The position numbers were made by a program, and so were the translations under genes. This document shows, in pieces, positions 50,417 through 60,929 of a stretch of DNA of 64,000 bases. This stretch comes from Bacteroidales bacterium (lineage in GTDB: Bacteria; Bacteroidota; Bacteroidia; Bacteroidales; UBA932), in the NCBI GenBank assembly GCA_017438975.1, contig JAFRUH010000033.1:1-64000 (forward strand), in the 5' to 3' direction. Each line of letters opens with the position of its first letter. Positions within the stretch are counted from its first letter, which is position 1. The notes beneath the pieces were generated by a model. That model was not told the origin of the DNA. It saw nothing but the letters and a program-made list of their open reading frames with translations, and ran no database searches.

Positions 50417-52189
50417 ATGTACAGAACCCATACTTGCGGAGAGCTCCGCATCGCTGACGCCGGACGGCAGGTGACCCTCGCCGGCTGGGTCCAGAAGGCC
50501 CGTAAACTCGGAGGCATGACCTTCATCGATCTTCGTGACCGCTATGGCGTCACCCAGCTCGTCGTCGAAGCGGACGCACCCGAGGACCTCGTCGGTACCG
50601 CGACCACCCTCGGCCGCGAATTCGTCATCCAGGCATCCGGAGAAGTAATTGAGCGTCAGAGCAAAAACCCGAAAATCCCGACCGGAGAGATCGAAATCAA
50701 GGTCTCCGGAATCACCGTCCTCAACAAATCCGTCACTCCTCCCTTCACCATCGAGGACGAGTCCGACGGCGGCGATGACCTCCGGATGAAATACCGCTAC
50801 CTCGACCTCCGCCGCGGTCCGCTCAAGAAAGCGCTCATGCTCCGCCACCGCATCGCCCACGAGGTCCGCAACTACCTCGACGGGCAGGGATTCATGGAAA
50901 TCGAAACCCCTTATCTGATCAAGTCGACACCGGAAGGCGCCCGCGACTTCGTCGTGCCCTCCCGCATGAACCCGGGTCAGTTCTACGCCCTCCCGCAGTC
51001 CCCGCAGACATTCAAGCAGCTGCTGATGGTCGCCGGCTATGACCGGTACTTCCAGATCGTCCGCTGCTTCCGCGACGAGGACCTCCGCGCCGACCGCCAG
51101 CCTGAGTTCACGCAGATCGACTGCGAGATGTCCTTCGTGGAGCAGGAAGACGTCCTGAATACTTTCGAGGGCATGATGAGGACCCTGTTCAAGAACGTCC
51201 TCGGCGTAGACGTTCCGAATCCGCTCCCTCGGATGAGCTGGTACGACGCGATGGACAACTACGGCTCCGACAAGCCGGACGTGCGTTTCGGGATGACCAT
51301 CCACGAGCTGACGGAGATTGCGAAGGGCAAGGGCTTCGGCGTTCTCGACGGAGCCGCCTATATCGGTGCGATCTGCGTCCCCGGCGCCGCGGACTATACC
51401 CGCAAGCAGGTCGATGAACTGACCGAGTGGGTCAAGCGGCCTCAGGTCGGCGCGAAGGGACTGATCTATATCCGGGTCAACGCCGACGGAACCTTCAAGT
51501 CGTCGATCGACAAATTCTATGGTCCCGAGGACCTCGCCAAAATCGCGGAAGCGGCCGAGGCGAAAGCCGGCGACCTTATCCTCGTCATGAGCGGGGACAA
51601 CCGCCGCAAGGTCCAGACCATGCTCGGCGTCCTCCGTCTCGAGATGGGGAACCGTCTCGGCCTGAGGGATCCGAAAGTCTTCGCCCCGCTCTGGATCGTG
51701 GACTTCCCGCTCCTGGAATGGGACGACGAGACCCAACGCTTCTATGCGATGCACCACCCCTTCACCGCACCGAAACCGGAACACGAAAAATGGTTCTACA
51801 GCAACCGGAAAGAGGATCTGGAGCGGGTCTGCGCCAACGCTTACGACTTCGTCCTCAACGGTTCGGAACTCGGCGGCGGCAGCATCCGGATCCACAATGC
51901 GGATATGCAGAAGCGGATGTTCGAGGTGCTCGGCATCGGAGAAGAGGAGGCCGAGATGAAGTTCGGTTTCATCATCAACGCCTTCCAGTTCGGCGCTCCG
52001 CCCCACGGCGGCCTCGCCTTCGGGTTCGACCGGGTCTGCGCCCTCTTCGGCGGCAGCGACTCGATCCGTGACTATATCGCTTTCCCGAAGAACAACCAGG
52101 GACGCGATGTCATGATCGATTCCCCGTCCGAAATCGACCAGATCCAACTCGACGAACTCCAGATCAAGGTCGACCTGAAAGATAGTTAG
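50417..52189 (+). CDS. aspS: Aspartyl-tRNA synthetase
   Basis: A 590-residue class II synthetase of bacterial type. The N-terminal OB anticodon-binding domain (about 1-105, [23 protein letters not shown]) is followed by motif 1, motif 2 ([21 protein letters not shown]), the GAD insertion domain (about 290-410), and motif 3 ([16 protein letters not shown]). Length is normal. Confidence 0.97.
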   Translation: MYRTHTCGELRIADAGRQVTLAGWVQKARKLGGMTFIDLRDRYGVTQLVVEADAPEDLVGTATTLGREFVIQASGEVIERQSKNPKIPTGEIEIKVSGITVLNKSVTPPFTIEDESDGGDDLRMKYRYLDLRRGPLKKALMLRHRIAHEVRNYLDGQGFMEIETPYLIKSTPEGARDFVVPSRMNPGQFYALPQSPQTFKQLLMVAGYDRYFQIVRCFRDEDLRADRQPEFTQIDCEMSFVEQEDVLNTFEGMMRTLFKNVLGVDVPNPLPRMSWYDAMDNYGSDKPDVRFGMTIHELTEIAKGKGFGVLDGAAYIGAICVPGAADYTRKQVDELTEWVKRPQVGAKGLIYIRVNADGTFKSSIDKFYGPEDLAKIAEAAEAKAGDLILVMSGDNRRKVQTMLGVLRLEMGNRLGLRDPKVFAPLWIVDFPLLEWDDETQRFYAMHHPFTAPKPEHEKWFYSNRKEDLERVCANAYDFVLNGSELGGGSIRIHNADMQKRMFEVLGIGEEEAEMKFGFIINAFQFGAPPHGGLAFGFDRVCALFGGSDSIRDYIAFPKNNQGRDVMIDSPSEIDQIQLDELQIKVDLKDS

Positions 52190-52241
52190 ACTCCCGTGCA
52201 AGATTCCGACGGTCAGGGGATTTAACAGGAAAAGGTTTATT

Positions 52242-52706
52242 ATGAAACAGCTTGGATTTCTTCTGATGGCCAGTCTCCTGCTGGCCGGATGTCAGTATCT
52301 TTCTCCGGAAACAGGACGCTTGGTCCATACCGGCTGCGCCGCGGGTACCGAGGTGGCGACCCGCTCCCATTCGGGCGGAATCGACCGCGAGGAGATCATC
52401 CGCCTCAAATATTCCACGGCTGGACTTGTCGTCACCGATGAGTGGGGGGATTACAACTGCGCCATCAAGCACTCTGACATGCAGGTCAAACTGGACATCC
52501 GGGACTCGGACATCTATCTTTCATTCTGGGTCGAACCCCTGGCCAATTGCATCTGCCCGGTCGAAGAGGCCAAATACGTCGTCGGAGGTCTGACGCTCGG
52601 AAAAGAGTACACGCTCCATTTCAACGGCCTCGGACCGATCCTGTTCAAGTATTCGACGCTTCTGAACCTCAAGCTCAAGGCAGACGATTACGTACAGTAC
52701 TATTAA
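52242..52706 (+). CDS. Hypothetical lipoprotein
   Basis: A 154-residue protein with a lipobox LLLAGC (Cys near 17). After a short linker the sequence is beta-rich with a Cys pair (LANCICPVEEAKYVVGGLTLGKEYTLHFN). No domain recognised. It starts 52 nt after aspS and converges with the EEP gene. Function unknown. Confidence 0.65.
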   Translation: MKQLGFLLMASLLLAGCQYLSPETGRLVHTGCAAGTEVATRSHSGGIDREEIIRLKYSTAGLVVTDEWGDYNCAIKHSDMQVKLDIRDSDIYLSFWVEPLANCICPVEEAKYVVGGLTLGKEYTLHFNGLGPILFKYSTLLNLKLKADDYVQYY

Positions 52707-52721
52707 GACGGATTCCTTATA

Positions 52722-53720
52722 CTATTTGTATTCCCATTGGAAGAGAACGGGGTAATGGTCCGAAAGGAACGGTACCCCGTAATTGGTCTTGTCGACCCAG
52801 TATTTCACGGGCTTCACCGATTTTCCGCCGTAGAAGATATGGTCGATCAAGCTGTTGCTGTCCTTGAATCCGTTGAAGGTACCGGTGAATTTGTCGGGGC
52901 CGTCCACGGCCAGGCGGGCGTAGTACATATTTTCCTTGAGACGCTGCAGCTGGTTGTTGTCGTAGGTCGTGTTGAGATCCCCGACATGGAAGATGACCGG
53001 ATCGGTCTCTTTCAGGTCGCTCACCTTGCAAAGGGCCTTCATCTGCCGGACCATCAGATCCGCGGAGTTTTTCCTCGCCTCGGTACTTTTGTGGTCATAG
53101 TGGGTAGGGAAGAACCAGATGACGGAATTGCCGTGCTTCTTGTCCTTGAGTTCCACATAGACCGTAACCCTCCGGCAAGCGGATTTCCAGGCTCCGTAGG
53201 TCCCGTCGCTGTTCTTGGCAGGAAGGGTCCTGAGGTCCTCGTCCAGCCAGAAAAAGTCCTTCACGACCAGTTCAAACCGGTCTTTCCGGTACAGGACCCC
53301 GACTCCTTCGCAATTCGCGCTGGCAACCGATTCGCCGGTTTTGCTGTCACGGCCGACATCATAGTAATCATAATCCTTTCCGAAGAAAGTGGCGAAGTCC
53401 TGCGACTGGGTCGCCCGGACTTCCTGCAGGCCGATGATGTCCGGCTTGACCGTATCCACGAATTTCTTTACAGCCTCCCGGCGGGCGCTCCAGGCGGCAC
53501 TGCTGCCGTCCGGATACTTGTCGTTGTTGTTGGCGTAACGGATATTGAAGGTACATACGGTCATGGACACCGGACCCGCCGGATCCGGCGGAGTTACGAC
53601 CGGCTCGGCCGGCTCGTCGGGTTTGGGCGGCGTGACCGGATTGACGACGTTCTCCGGCCCGCAGGCTGCAAACAGCAGCACTGCGGACAGGAGAGAGACA
53701 AAAAGAAGGTTATTCTTCAT
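52722..53720 (-). CDS. EEP-family phosphohydrolase lipoprotein
   Basis: A 332-residue surface lipoprotein. Lipobox LLFAAC (Cys near 20), then a Pro-rich linker of about 30 residues (PKPDEPAEPVVTPPDPAGP), then an endonuclease/exonuclease/phosphatase domain. Active-site motifs are CTFNIRYAN, IIGLQEV, FPTHYDHKS, HVGDLNTT and LSDHYPVL. It is the last gene of a SusC-SusD-PKD/PQQ operon, 5 nt after the third gene. It probably acts outside the cell on a phosphodiester-containing substrate imported by the SusC/SusD pair. Confidence 0.83.
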   Translation of the reverse strand: MKNNLLFVSLLSAVLLFAACGPENVVNPVTPPKPDEPAEPVVTPPDPAGPVSMTVCTFNIRYANNNDKYPDGSSAAWSARREAVKKFVDTVKPDIIGLQEVRATQSQDFATFFGKDYDYYDVGRDSKTGESVASANCEGVGVLYRKDRFELVVKDFFWLDEDLRTLPAKNSDGTYGAWKSACRRVTVYVELKDKKHGNSVIWFFPTHYDHKSTEARKNSADLMVRQMKALCKVSDLKETDPVIFHVGDLNTTYDNNQLQRLKENMYYARLAVDGPDKFTGTFNGFKDSNSLIDHIFYGGKSVKPVKYWVDKTNYGVPFLSDHYPVLFQWEYK

Positions 53721-53725
53721 GGGCT

Positions 53726-55618
53726 TTATTCGAATTTACAGGTTTTGCGGGGATTGCCGCCCAGCTGTGACCATCCTGTCGCCGGTTCTGCGACGCCGGC
53801 TACTGCGGAAAGGGTCGGTTTACCGTCCTTGATTCCGTTGCAGTAGACGGTTCCTTCGGGACCGATCGTCGGGGAAGTGCAAAGGCTCTGGCCCAAGGTC
53901 AGTTCCGCAACTTTCGTTCCTTCCGCGTTGAGTTTCACCAGCTTGCCTACAGTCATGTCCGCAGCCGTTTCGCAGAAGTAGACATAGCCGAGCTTGTCAA
54001 CGGCAGGGCTGCCCATCACCTCGTTACCTGAAGCGGGAGCAAACCACTTCCTGGTCCCGTTCGGGTTCACAGCAGTAACGCCCGCGGTGGTCGTCACATA
54101 GACGGTCCCGTCTTGTCCGATGACCGTACCCAGACTGTAGTACATCTTGTTGGTCCCTTCAAGATCGAGGATCCATTCGGGCGACGAGCCGGCAGTCTTG
54201 TCATACTTGCCCAGATCGTAGCAGAGAAGGGTTGCGGCAGACTCGGAACTACTTGCTCCGTCGGCTTTCCCGTAGAGGATGTAGACCTTGTTGTCCGGAG
54301 CGATCGCCATGTAGCTGGTGAAACCGATTTCGGTGTTCTTCTTTCCAATGTATCCGAGCATGAAGGCATCCTGACCCGCTGCGGGTCCATAATACTTCCA
54401 TTCAGAACCTTCCTTCCAGTAGACACGAGTTCCGTACTTGCTGTCGGTATGGACCAGGAAGTTCTCTTCCTTCGTCGCGGCGACACCGCCGTGCGACCCC
54501 CGCTTGACCTGGAGGTATCCGCCGTAGGAACCGTCCGCCTTGTTGATCAGCAGACCGTTGTCGGCTCCGCCGGAAGGCCATAGCTCAGGGAAGTCGCCGG
54601 CCGAAGGATTCCGCTTCGTCTCAACGAAGATCTTGTCCTGGAGAACCAGCGGGATGACATTGATGAAATAGCCATATCCGTACGGATAGTACCACTTCTG
54701 GCTGCCGTCGGGATTGATGGCGTAGATACCGGTTTCGTAGGTTCTCGTCTTATCCTGGGTATCCTTGTTGCCCGCGATGAAGAAAATCGTACCGTCCGCA
54801 TCGACGGAAGGAGTGGCGGTGCTGAAATTCTTGTTCACGGCAGGATTGTGGCCGGTGGCGTCGAAACTCCACTTCTGCTTGCCGTCCTTGCCGACTGCCA
54901 CCAGGTGCATGCCGCTGGAGTAGACATAGATGGTATTTCCGTCCGGGCTGACGGCCGGCGAAGTGAAGATGACGTCGCCGTTGCTGTCGTACGACGAAGC
55001 CCAGAGAAGCTCCATGGAATTCTGGTTCTTTTCAACGTGGATGGTCTTGGTAACGGAGCCTTTTCCGCGCTGGTTGTCGGTAACGGTCAGGGTTACTTCG
55101 ATGTCGCCGAATTCGTTGAACGTGAACGAAGGATTCTGTTCGGTGATGACGCTGGATCCGATCTTCCACTCCCAGGAAACAATCTTTCCGTCAGGATCGG
55201 AAGACTTGTCGGTGAACTGTACCGTATCGCCGGCCACGATTCCGGAGGCCGGAGTCCATGTAAAGTCGGTAACAGGACGCTTGTTGGTATCCTGAATCGT
55301 GATCTTCTTGACGCAGGTTCCGGACACGTTGCTGTTGGTGACGGCGGTCAGCCGGATTTCCTTTTCTCCGACCGTATCGAAGGAGATCGGCTCTTCCAAC
55401 TGTTTGCCCCATCTGTACTCCGAACCCCATTCCCACTTGCAGGCGACGATGATATCATTGGTCGCCGTGGAGGTATTTATAATCTTGATATCCTCGTAGA
55501 GTTCGTATACATCCTTGTCGGTCGTAAAGTCGGCGTTCACCGACACCTCCGGCTTGACGCAGGAAGCGACCGCGAACAAGGAAAGCGAAAGGAGGAGTAT
55601 TATATTCATTGTTTTCAT
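53726..55618 (-). CDS. PKD-domain and PQQ-like propeller lipoprotein
   Basis: A 630-residue lipoprotein starting MKTMNIILLLSL with lipobox VASC. Two Ig-like PKD domains (about 25-110 and 115-195; VQFTDKSSDPDGKIVSWEWKI is a clear PKD strand) precede a propeller of about 430 residues. The propeller has repeated blades such as GTIFFIAGNKD, GTVYVTTTAGVTAVNPNG, LGYVYFCETAAD and GTVYCNGIKDG, typical of PQQ-like/quinoprotein repeats. It occupies the SusE/F-like position after susD3 and is probably a surface glycan- or ligand-binding accessory protein. The ATG at 55618 is preferred over 55630. Confidence 0.8.
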   Translation of the reverse strand: MKTMNIILLLSLSLFAVASCVKPEVSVNADFTTDKDVYELYEDIKIINTSTATNDIIVACKWEWGSEYRWGKQLEEPISFDTVGEKEIRLTAVTNSNVSGTCVKKITIQDTNKRPVTDFTWTPASGIVAGDTVQFTDKSSDPDGKIVSWEWKIGSSVITEQNPSFTFNEFGDIEVTLTVTDNQRGKGSVTKTIHVEKNQNSMELLWASSYDSNGDVIFTSPAVSPDGNTIYVYSSGMHLVAVGKDGKQKWSFDATGHNPAVNKNFSTATPSVDADGTIFFIAGNKDTQDKTRTYETGIYAINPDGSQKWYYPYGYGYFINVIPLVLQDKIFVETKRNPSAGDFPELWPSGGADNGLLINKADGSYGGYLQVKRGSHGGVAATKEENFLVHTDSKYGTRVYWKEGSEWKYYGPAAGQDAFMLGYIGKKNTEIGFTSYMAIAPDNKVYILYGKADGASSSESAATLLCYDLGKYDKTAGSSPEWILDLEGTNKMYYSLGTVIGQDGTVYVTTTAGVTAVNPNGTRKWFAPASGNEVMGSPAVDKLGYVYFCETAADMTVGKLVKLNAEGTKVAELTLGQSLCTSPTIGPEGTVYCNGIKDGKPTLSAVAGVAEPATGWSQLGGNPRKTCKFE

Positions 55619-55636
55619 ATACAGGAACATTAATCA

Positions 55637-57460
55637 TTACCAGCCGGGATTCTGCTTGAGGTTGTCATTCTTCTGGATAACATTCTCCGGTACCGGATAA
55701 ATGTACATGTTGTCATTCCACTTGCGGGGCATCTCATAACCGAGGAGATATCCTCCCGCCGGATCGTCGGAGACCTTGACGGCCTTCTGGTGGTCATTCA
55801 GGGTCATCGCGATGGACTTGTAGGTTCCGCTCTTCTGGTAGTTGGCGTCCGCAGTTACGTAGACATCGTAAACTCCGTCCCCGTTGAGATCGACCGGAGC
55901 ATCCAGCGCCGGGAGATAGACACCGTCCCAGGGAGCTGTTTCCCAGTCTTTTCCACAAGCCCAGCGTTTGAGGTCGTTCATGCGGAAGCCTTCGAGGATC
56001 AGCTCGATAGCCCTGTCGCGGCGCACTTCAAGGATGACCGGATTGGAGACATTCGGATAGAAAGTCTTCTGGAGATAGGGATCCACGACGGTCGGGAGCT
56101 TGTCCAGGTCGCCGCCGGTGATGCCGGCGCGACGGCGAAGGGCTCCGATGGTCCGGGTCCAGTCGTCGGCCGTGATGGTCCCGAGTTCCGCCTTCGCCTC
56201 GGCATAGTTCAGGAGAACTTCCGCATAGCGCATCAGGGGAACATCATTGTCGTTGGTACGGCCGTTGTCGTAACCGACATCATCCATGACATACTTCGTG
56301 TACTGGTAGCCGGTCAGAGAAAGGCTCATGTCCGGAGCGGTCCGGATATAGGCGCCGGACTTGTCCTTGCGGGTATAATCCGCACCGCGGATCGTCTGGC
56401 ACAGACGGGCGTCACGGCCGGCAGTCTCTTCTGCGAAGGTCTTGTAGGTACCGTTGCCCTTTTTCTCCTGATAAATGGACCCGTCCGCATTGAGGTAGGT
56501 CTTCGCGAAGGCACGCGTCATCGAGAGATGGGGACCGTAGGAAGTGGAATTGTAGTACCAGTTGGCCTCGCCGAGGACGGAAAGGTCCTTGCTCTGGGTG
56601 TAAGCCAGCATGACTTCTTCCGTAACGGGGTTGTCGCTGATGAACAGGTCGCGGTAAGCGCCGCGTCCGCCGGCTTCATAGACATTACCCGTATGGAGTT
56701 TGTACGGGCCCTCGTCCATGATTTTCTTTGCCGCGTCGGCAGCGGCCTGCAGGAGTTCATTGGCAGAGATGGAGCATCCCTCGAGATACTTGCTGCCGTA
56801 GGAGCTCCCGTTTGCATGGTACTTTCGGAAAGTGCCCTCGAACAGGCAAATCCGGCTCTTCAGGGCCAGCGCCGTCCACTTGTTGACCGTGTTGGAGTAC
56901 GGAGTGATCGAGGAAACCGTGATATGCTCAGCGGCAAAATCGAGGTCGTCCATGATGTTCTTGATGATGACATCACGGTTGTCCTGGGTCTTGTAGAGTT
57001 CCTCGTCCGTCGGGTCGAGCGGCTTGTCAATCCAGGGAACGTTTCCATAGGTAACGAGCTTGTCATAATACAGGTAGGCACGGAACAGGCGGGCGATACC
57101 CGTGTAATTGTTCCGGAGTTCCTCCGGGAGGTTCAGATCGGTATTGTACTTGATGAAGTAGTTGACGTTACGGATGTTGCCCCAGCTCCAGGAGTTGGAA
57201 GTACTGATCGTGTAGGCCCCCTGCTCGTAGGTCCCTGTGTTCATCTTGGCGGAATGGTCGTGCATCACGTTGATCCTGTGGGCGCTCGCGTAATCCGGCA
57301 GATAATTGTAGAATCCGTAGGTATAGTTCCGGAGTCCGGCTTCGTCACCGAAGACGATAGCCCGTCCGGCCTCTGCCTGCGGGGCTTCGCTGAGATCGCA
57401 GGAAACCGCCGCGAGGCTCAGTGCAAAGAGCGAAGAAAGAATGTATATGTATTTTTTCAT
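55637..57460 (-). CDS. SusD/RagB family substrate-binding lipoprotein 3
   Basis: A 607-residue SusD-family lipoprotein (lipobox LAAVSC near residue 21). TGIARLFRAYLYYDKLVTYGNVPW and VILEVRRDRAIELILEGFRMNDLKRWA are the family signatures, and it ends LKQNPGW. It follows susC3 after 12 nt and is followed by the PKD/PQQ lipoprotein after 18 nt. Confidence 0.93.
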   Translation of the reverse strand: MKKYIYILSSLFALSLAAVSCDLSEAPQAEAGRAIVFGDEAGLRNYTYGFYNYLPDYASAHRINVMHDHSAKMNTGTYEQGAYTISTSNSWSWGNIRNVNYFIKYNTDLNLPEELRNNYTGIARLFRAYLYYDKLVTYGNVPWIDKPLDPTDEELYKTQDNRDVIIKNIMDDLDFAAEHITVSSITPYSNTVNKWTALALKSRICLFEGTFRKYHANGSSYGSKYLEGCSISANELLQAAADAAKKIMDEGPYKLHTGNVYEAGGRGAYRDLFISDNPVTEEVMLAYTQSKDLSVLGEANWYYNSTSYGPHLSMTRAFAKTYLNADGSIYQEKKGNGTYKTFAEETAGRDARLCQTIRGADYTRKDKSGAYIRTAPDMSLSLTGYQYTKYVMDDVGYDNGRTNDNDVPLMRYAEVLLNYAEAKAELGTITADDWTRTIGALRRRAGITGGDLDKLPTVVDPYLQKTFYPNVSNPVILEVRRDRAIELILEGFRMNDLKRWACGKDWETAPWDGVYLPALDAPVDLNGDGVYDVYVTADANYQKSGTYKSIAMTLNDHQKAVKVSDDPAGGYLLGYEMPRKWNDNMYIYPVPENVIQKNDNLKQNPGW

Positions 57461-57472
57461 GGCTGTTCCTCC

Positions 57473-60400
57473 TTATTTTTTATCGATATGTCCGAAGGTA
57501 AGCTTGAGACCGAGGCTGACGCTCTTCATCGTAGGGAAGTTGTAGCCGTCACCGGTTGTCGAGAGGACACTGTCATTACCATAGATATTCGCCGTCACGT
57601 CCACGTCGCGCGTGTACTTGTAGACCGGCGACCAGGTCCAAAGGTTCTCTCCCGCGAGGAAGATGGAGACTTTCTGGAATCCGGCCCTGCGGATCAGCTT
57701 GTCAGGAAGGTTGTAACCGATCTGGACGCTCTTGAGACGGATGTAGGAAGCGTCCTGCAGGTATCTCGTATTGGCGTTGACGCGGCCTTTATAGAACGGG
57801 GCGAAATAACCGGTATAACGGGGCAGGTATGCGTCCGGATGGTCTTCCGTCCAGTAGTTGTTCAGGTGCCAGGAGGGCATCTGGTTGTACGGTCTGTTAT
57901 ACATACCCCAGAATGCCGAGGATTCGTTGTCCGGGTACCAGTCCTGTTTGCCAACGCCCTGGAAGAAGGCGTTCGCGAAGATACCGGCCCATTCAACGTC
58001 GAACCCGAATGAGTAGATAAAGCGAGGCTCGCTGTTGCCGATGATCCTGCGGTCGCCGGGATCGTCAGCCGTATTCTTGCCGCGGTCGATATAGCCGTTT
58101 CCGTTGAGATCTTCGAAACGCATGTCTCCGGGATAGAGCGTATAGCTCTCCGTCTGCTGCATGAGCGGGTTATAGTGGGCCTGTCCGGCCGCCTTCGCCA
58201 GAGCTTCATCAGCATCGATTTCGGCCTGGTTCTGGTACAACCCGTTGCAGACGAATCCCCAAAGGTCGCCCAATCTCATCCCTTCATAGTAAGAAGTGTT
58301 GTAGGCATTGTTGCTCAAGGACTTGAGAGCATTGTTGTACTTGTCGATGATCGAATAGTAGTCGGCGAGGGTTGCGTGGATTCCGTACTTGAACGGCTTT
58401 CCGGCCAGGGTACCGCCGTCATCCCAACCCAGGGCGATTTCGAAACCGCGGGTGGTCATCTCGGCGAAGTTGCCCTTCGGGGAAGACGCTCCGTAGACAT
58501 CCGGAAGGGTCGGGCCTACCGTGTACATGTTCAGGGTCTTGCGTTTGTAGATGTCGCCGGTAAAGGTCAGGCGGCCGGAGAAGAAGCTCATGTCGAGACC
58601 GCCGTCAAGGGTCTGGGCCGTTTCCCAGGTCAGGGACTCGGGGATCGGGGCCGGAGCCGAGGTGTAACGGACCTTCTGGCCGTTGACGATGACGCCCGTG
58701 CTGAAATCGAAAGTCTCATCATAAGCGTAGACACCGACGTTACTGTTGCCGAGGGAACCGTAGGAAGCGCGGAGCTTGATATTGGAGATCAGGCGGTTGT
58801 CAACCTTGAACCAAGGCTCCTGACTGATGCGCCATCCGGCGGAGACGGACGGGAAGAAAGCCCAGCGCTGACGGGCCGGGAACTTGGAAGATCCGTCGTA
58901 ACGGCCGTTGATTTCGAGGAGGTAGCGCTCGTCATAGTTGTAATTGACCCGGAAGAACGTACCGGCCGTGCGCCACTTGCTGTAGTCGCCGGTAATGCTC
59001 TTGTTGTCCAGGCCGAGGGCCAGGTTGATGTTGTCTACGTTCGGAGCCAGCAGGCCGTCGTTGTAGGCATAGGTATTCCGGTAGGTCTGCTGCTCGTAGT
59101 TGTAACCGAGGAGGGCCTTGAAGTTGTGCTTGCCCCACTTGTCTTCGAACTCGGCGTATTCGTTGGTCGCGACATAGTCGTATGTCCGGAGGGTTTCGCT
59201 GATATAATCGGCGAGCGCCTTGATCTCGGCGAGGGACTCGGTGATGCCTTCATACCTCGAGAACGGGGTCGGAAGACGGTGGACATGAGTATCGTAAGAG
59301 CGGGCGCGGTAGGTAAAGTCTGCATTGAAACGCAGACGGCTGTCCAGGAAGGTCGCCTTGGCTCCGATCGTATTCTGGGCCTGACGGTTGGTATAGGTAC
59401 GCCGGCTGGTTCCATAAAGAATGTCGCCGACCGAATAGACGCCGCTGTAAGAGAGGCTTCCGTCCGGGTTGAGGATCGGGGAGCAAGGATGGCCTTCGTC
59501 CGCGATGTTACGCCAGATATTCCCGCCGCCTTCGCTCTGGGTCTCCGGCATCACATACTTGCTGTAGGCGATATCGGTATTGGAGGTGATTTTCAGCCAG
59601 GGAGTTATCTGGTATCCGACCTTGACACGGCCGTTGTAGAGCTTGTAGGAGTCCGGATTCACTTCGCTGTCGAAGAGACCGTTGTTGTCATACAAACGCG
59701 CGGATACATAGTAATCGAACTTGTCGTCCGCTCCGGAAACCGAAAGATTATGGGTCTGGGAGAAGGTGAAATCCTTGTAGAGATAATCGTAATAGTCCGT
59801 TCCCTTATGATAATAGAGCCAACGGCCGCGGGTTCCGATGGATCCGTCGGAGACCAGCGTTTCATAGTTGCCGGTCTCGGCACGCTGACGGTATTCTTCC
59901 AGCCAGGCTGTCGAGAATTCCATGGTCTTGTTGATCGCGGTCGGGTTGCTTCCCTTGTAGTTGTACCAGGACATGTAGAAGTGGTTGGCCCAGGTATAAC
60001 CGTCGGAAACAACATCCGGCATGGCGGTCGGACGCTCAAAGGAGAAGTTGGACTGATAATTGACCGTCGCAGTTCCCTTCTTGGCGTTCTTTGTCGTGAT
60101 AAGGACGACGCCGTACGGGGCGCGGGATCCGTAAATTGCGGAAGAAGCCGCATCCTTGAGGACCGAAACGCTCTCGATATCATTCGGGTTCAGGAGGCTG
60201 GCATTGCCTTCGACCCCGTCGATGAGGACAAGCGCGCTGCCGCCCTGCCCGATGGAAGTCCGTCCACGGATATTGAACGAAGGAGAAGAATTCGGACGAC
60301 CGTCGGTGAATTTCAGGTTCAGGTTGGCGACGCGGCCCTGGAGCATCTGCGCCAGGTTGGCATTCGGCCGGCCGTCAAAGGTCTCTTCTCCGACCTGGTC

Positions 60401-60784
60401 GACAGCTCCGGTCAGGTTCGCCTTCTTCTGCGTACCGTAACCGACAACGACAGTTTCTTCGAGCATTTCCCGCCCGAAAGCAAGGGTGACATCTATCCGG
60501 GCACGGCCGTCGACGGGAACTTTCACCGTCTTGTAACCAATGCTCTGGACAGTTAAAACAGCATGGGAAGGGACTGAAATGGTATACCTGCCTTCAAGGT
60601 CGGTTGCTACACCAATGGTCGTCCCATCCACCATAACTCCTGCTCCGATTACAGGTGCGCCCTGTTCGTCCTGGACGCGGCCGGAGACAGTAATCTTGTT
60701 TGTTCCCTGACCGCTTCCCTGCGCAAAGGCAGGAACGGCCATCATCAGGAGAACAAACATCAACAGATTGATTTTTAGCCTCAT
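57473..60784 (-). CDS. SusC/RagA TonB-dependent outer-membrane transporter 3
   Basis: An 1103-residue SusC-family receptor. The signal peptide ends MMAVPAFAQ; the CarboxypepD_reg-like domain (VSGRVQDEQGAPVIGAGVMV) and TonB-box region (EETVVVGYGTQKKANLTGAVDQ) follow; the plug contains VSVLKDAASSAIYGSRAPYG. The barrel ends LGLKLTFGHIDKK, with a short extension past the usual terminal Phe. Its N-terminal domain is not a copy of susC1/2. The ATG at 60784 is preferred over one nine codons upstream because it directly precedes the signal peptide. It has a strong promoter upstream. Confidence 0.94.
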   Translation of the reverse strand: MRLKINLLMFVLLMMAVPAFAQGSGQGTNKITVSGRVQDEQGAPVIGAGVMVDGTTIGVATDLEGRYTISVPSHAVLTVQSIGYKTVKVPVDGRARIDVTLAFGREMLEETVVVGYGTQKKANLTGAVDQVGEETFDGRPNANLAQMLQGRVANLNLKFTDGRPNSSPSFNIRGRTSIGQGGSALVLIDGVEGNASLLNPNDIESVSVLKDAASSAIYGSRAPYGVVLITTKNAKKGTATVNYQSNFSFERPTAMPDVVSDGYTWANHFYMSWYNYKGSNPTAINKTMEFSTAWLEEYRQRAETGNYETLVSDGSIGTRGRWLYYHKGTDYYDYLYKDFTFSQTHNLSVSGADDKFDYYVSARLYDNNGLFDSEVNPDSYKLYNGRVKVGYQITPWLKITSNTDIAYSKYVMPETQSEGGGNIWRNIADEGHPCSPILNPDGSLSYSGVYSVGDILYGTSRRTYTNRQAQNTIGAKATFLDSRLRFNADFTYRARSYDTHVHRLPTPFSRYEGITESLAEIKALADYISETLRTYDYVATNEYAEFEDKWGKHNFKALLGYNYEQQTYRNTYAYNDGLLAPNVDNINLALGLDNKSITGDYSKWRTAGTFFRVNYNYDERYLLEINGRYDGSSKFPARQRWAFFPSVSAGWRISQEPWFKVDNRLISNIKLRASYGSLGNSNVGVYAYDETFDFSTGVIVNGQKVRYTSAPAPIPESLTWETAQTLDGGLDMSFFSGRLTFTGDIYKRKTLNMYTVGPTLPDVYGASSPKGNFAEMTTRGFEIALGWDDGGTLAGKPFKYGIHATLADYYSIIDKYNNALKSLSNNAYNTSYYEGMRLGDLWGFVCNGLYQNQAEIDADEALAKAAGQAHYNPLMQQTESYTLYPGDMRFEDLNGNGYIDRGKNTADDPGDRRIIGNSEPRFIYSFGFDVEWAGIFANAFFQGVGKQDWYPDNESSAFWGMYNRPYNQMPSWHLNNYWTEDHPDAYLPRYTGYFAPFYKGRVNANTRYLQDASYIRLKSVQIGYNLPDKLIRRAGFQKVSIFLAGENLWTWSPVYKYTRDVDVTANIYGNDSVLSTTGDGYNFPTMKSVSLGLKLTFGHIDKK

Positions 60785-60898
60785 AGCTGATGGATTATTA
60801 GTAAATAGCATAATAGGTTATTACAATCGTGTTACAATATTCTTTCAATTAAATTACAGAATATTATTAATATTGGTTAGTTTCTGCTATTTTATTCG

Positions 60899-60929
60899 CA
60901 AAAATACCTATTATAATGACAAAATCAAA
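60899..60929 (-). promoter_or_regulatory. Promoter of the susC3 operon
   Basis: On the minus strand, TTTG (60929-60926), a 19-nt spacer and TATTTTTG (60906-60899) are a full match to the Bacteroides promoter. The leader to the susC3 ATG is about 110 nt. Confidence 0.75.

Noticed and set aside
58175-60556. Very long plus-strand open frame antisense to susC3
   Set aside because: Its translation is low-complexity (V, G, D, R rich) without family motifs, as expected opposite a GC-rich gene. The susC3 frame has full family signatures.
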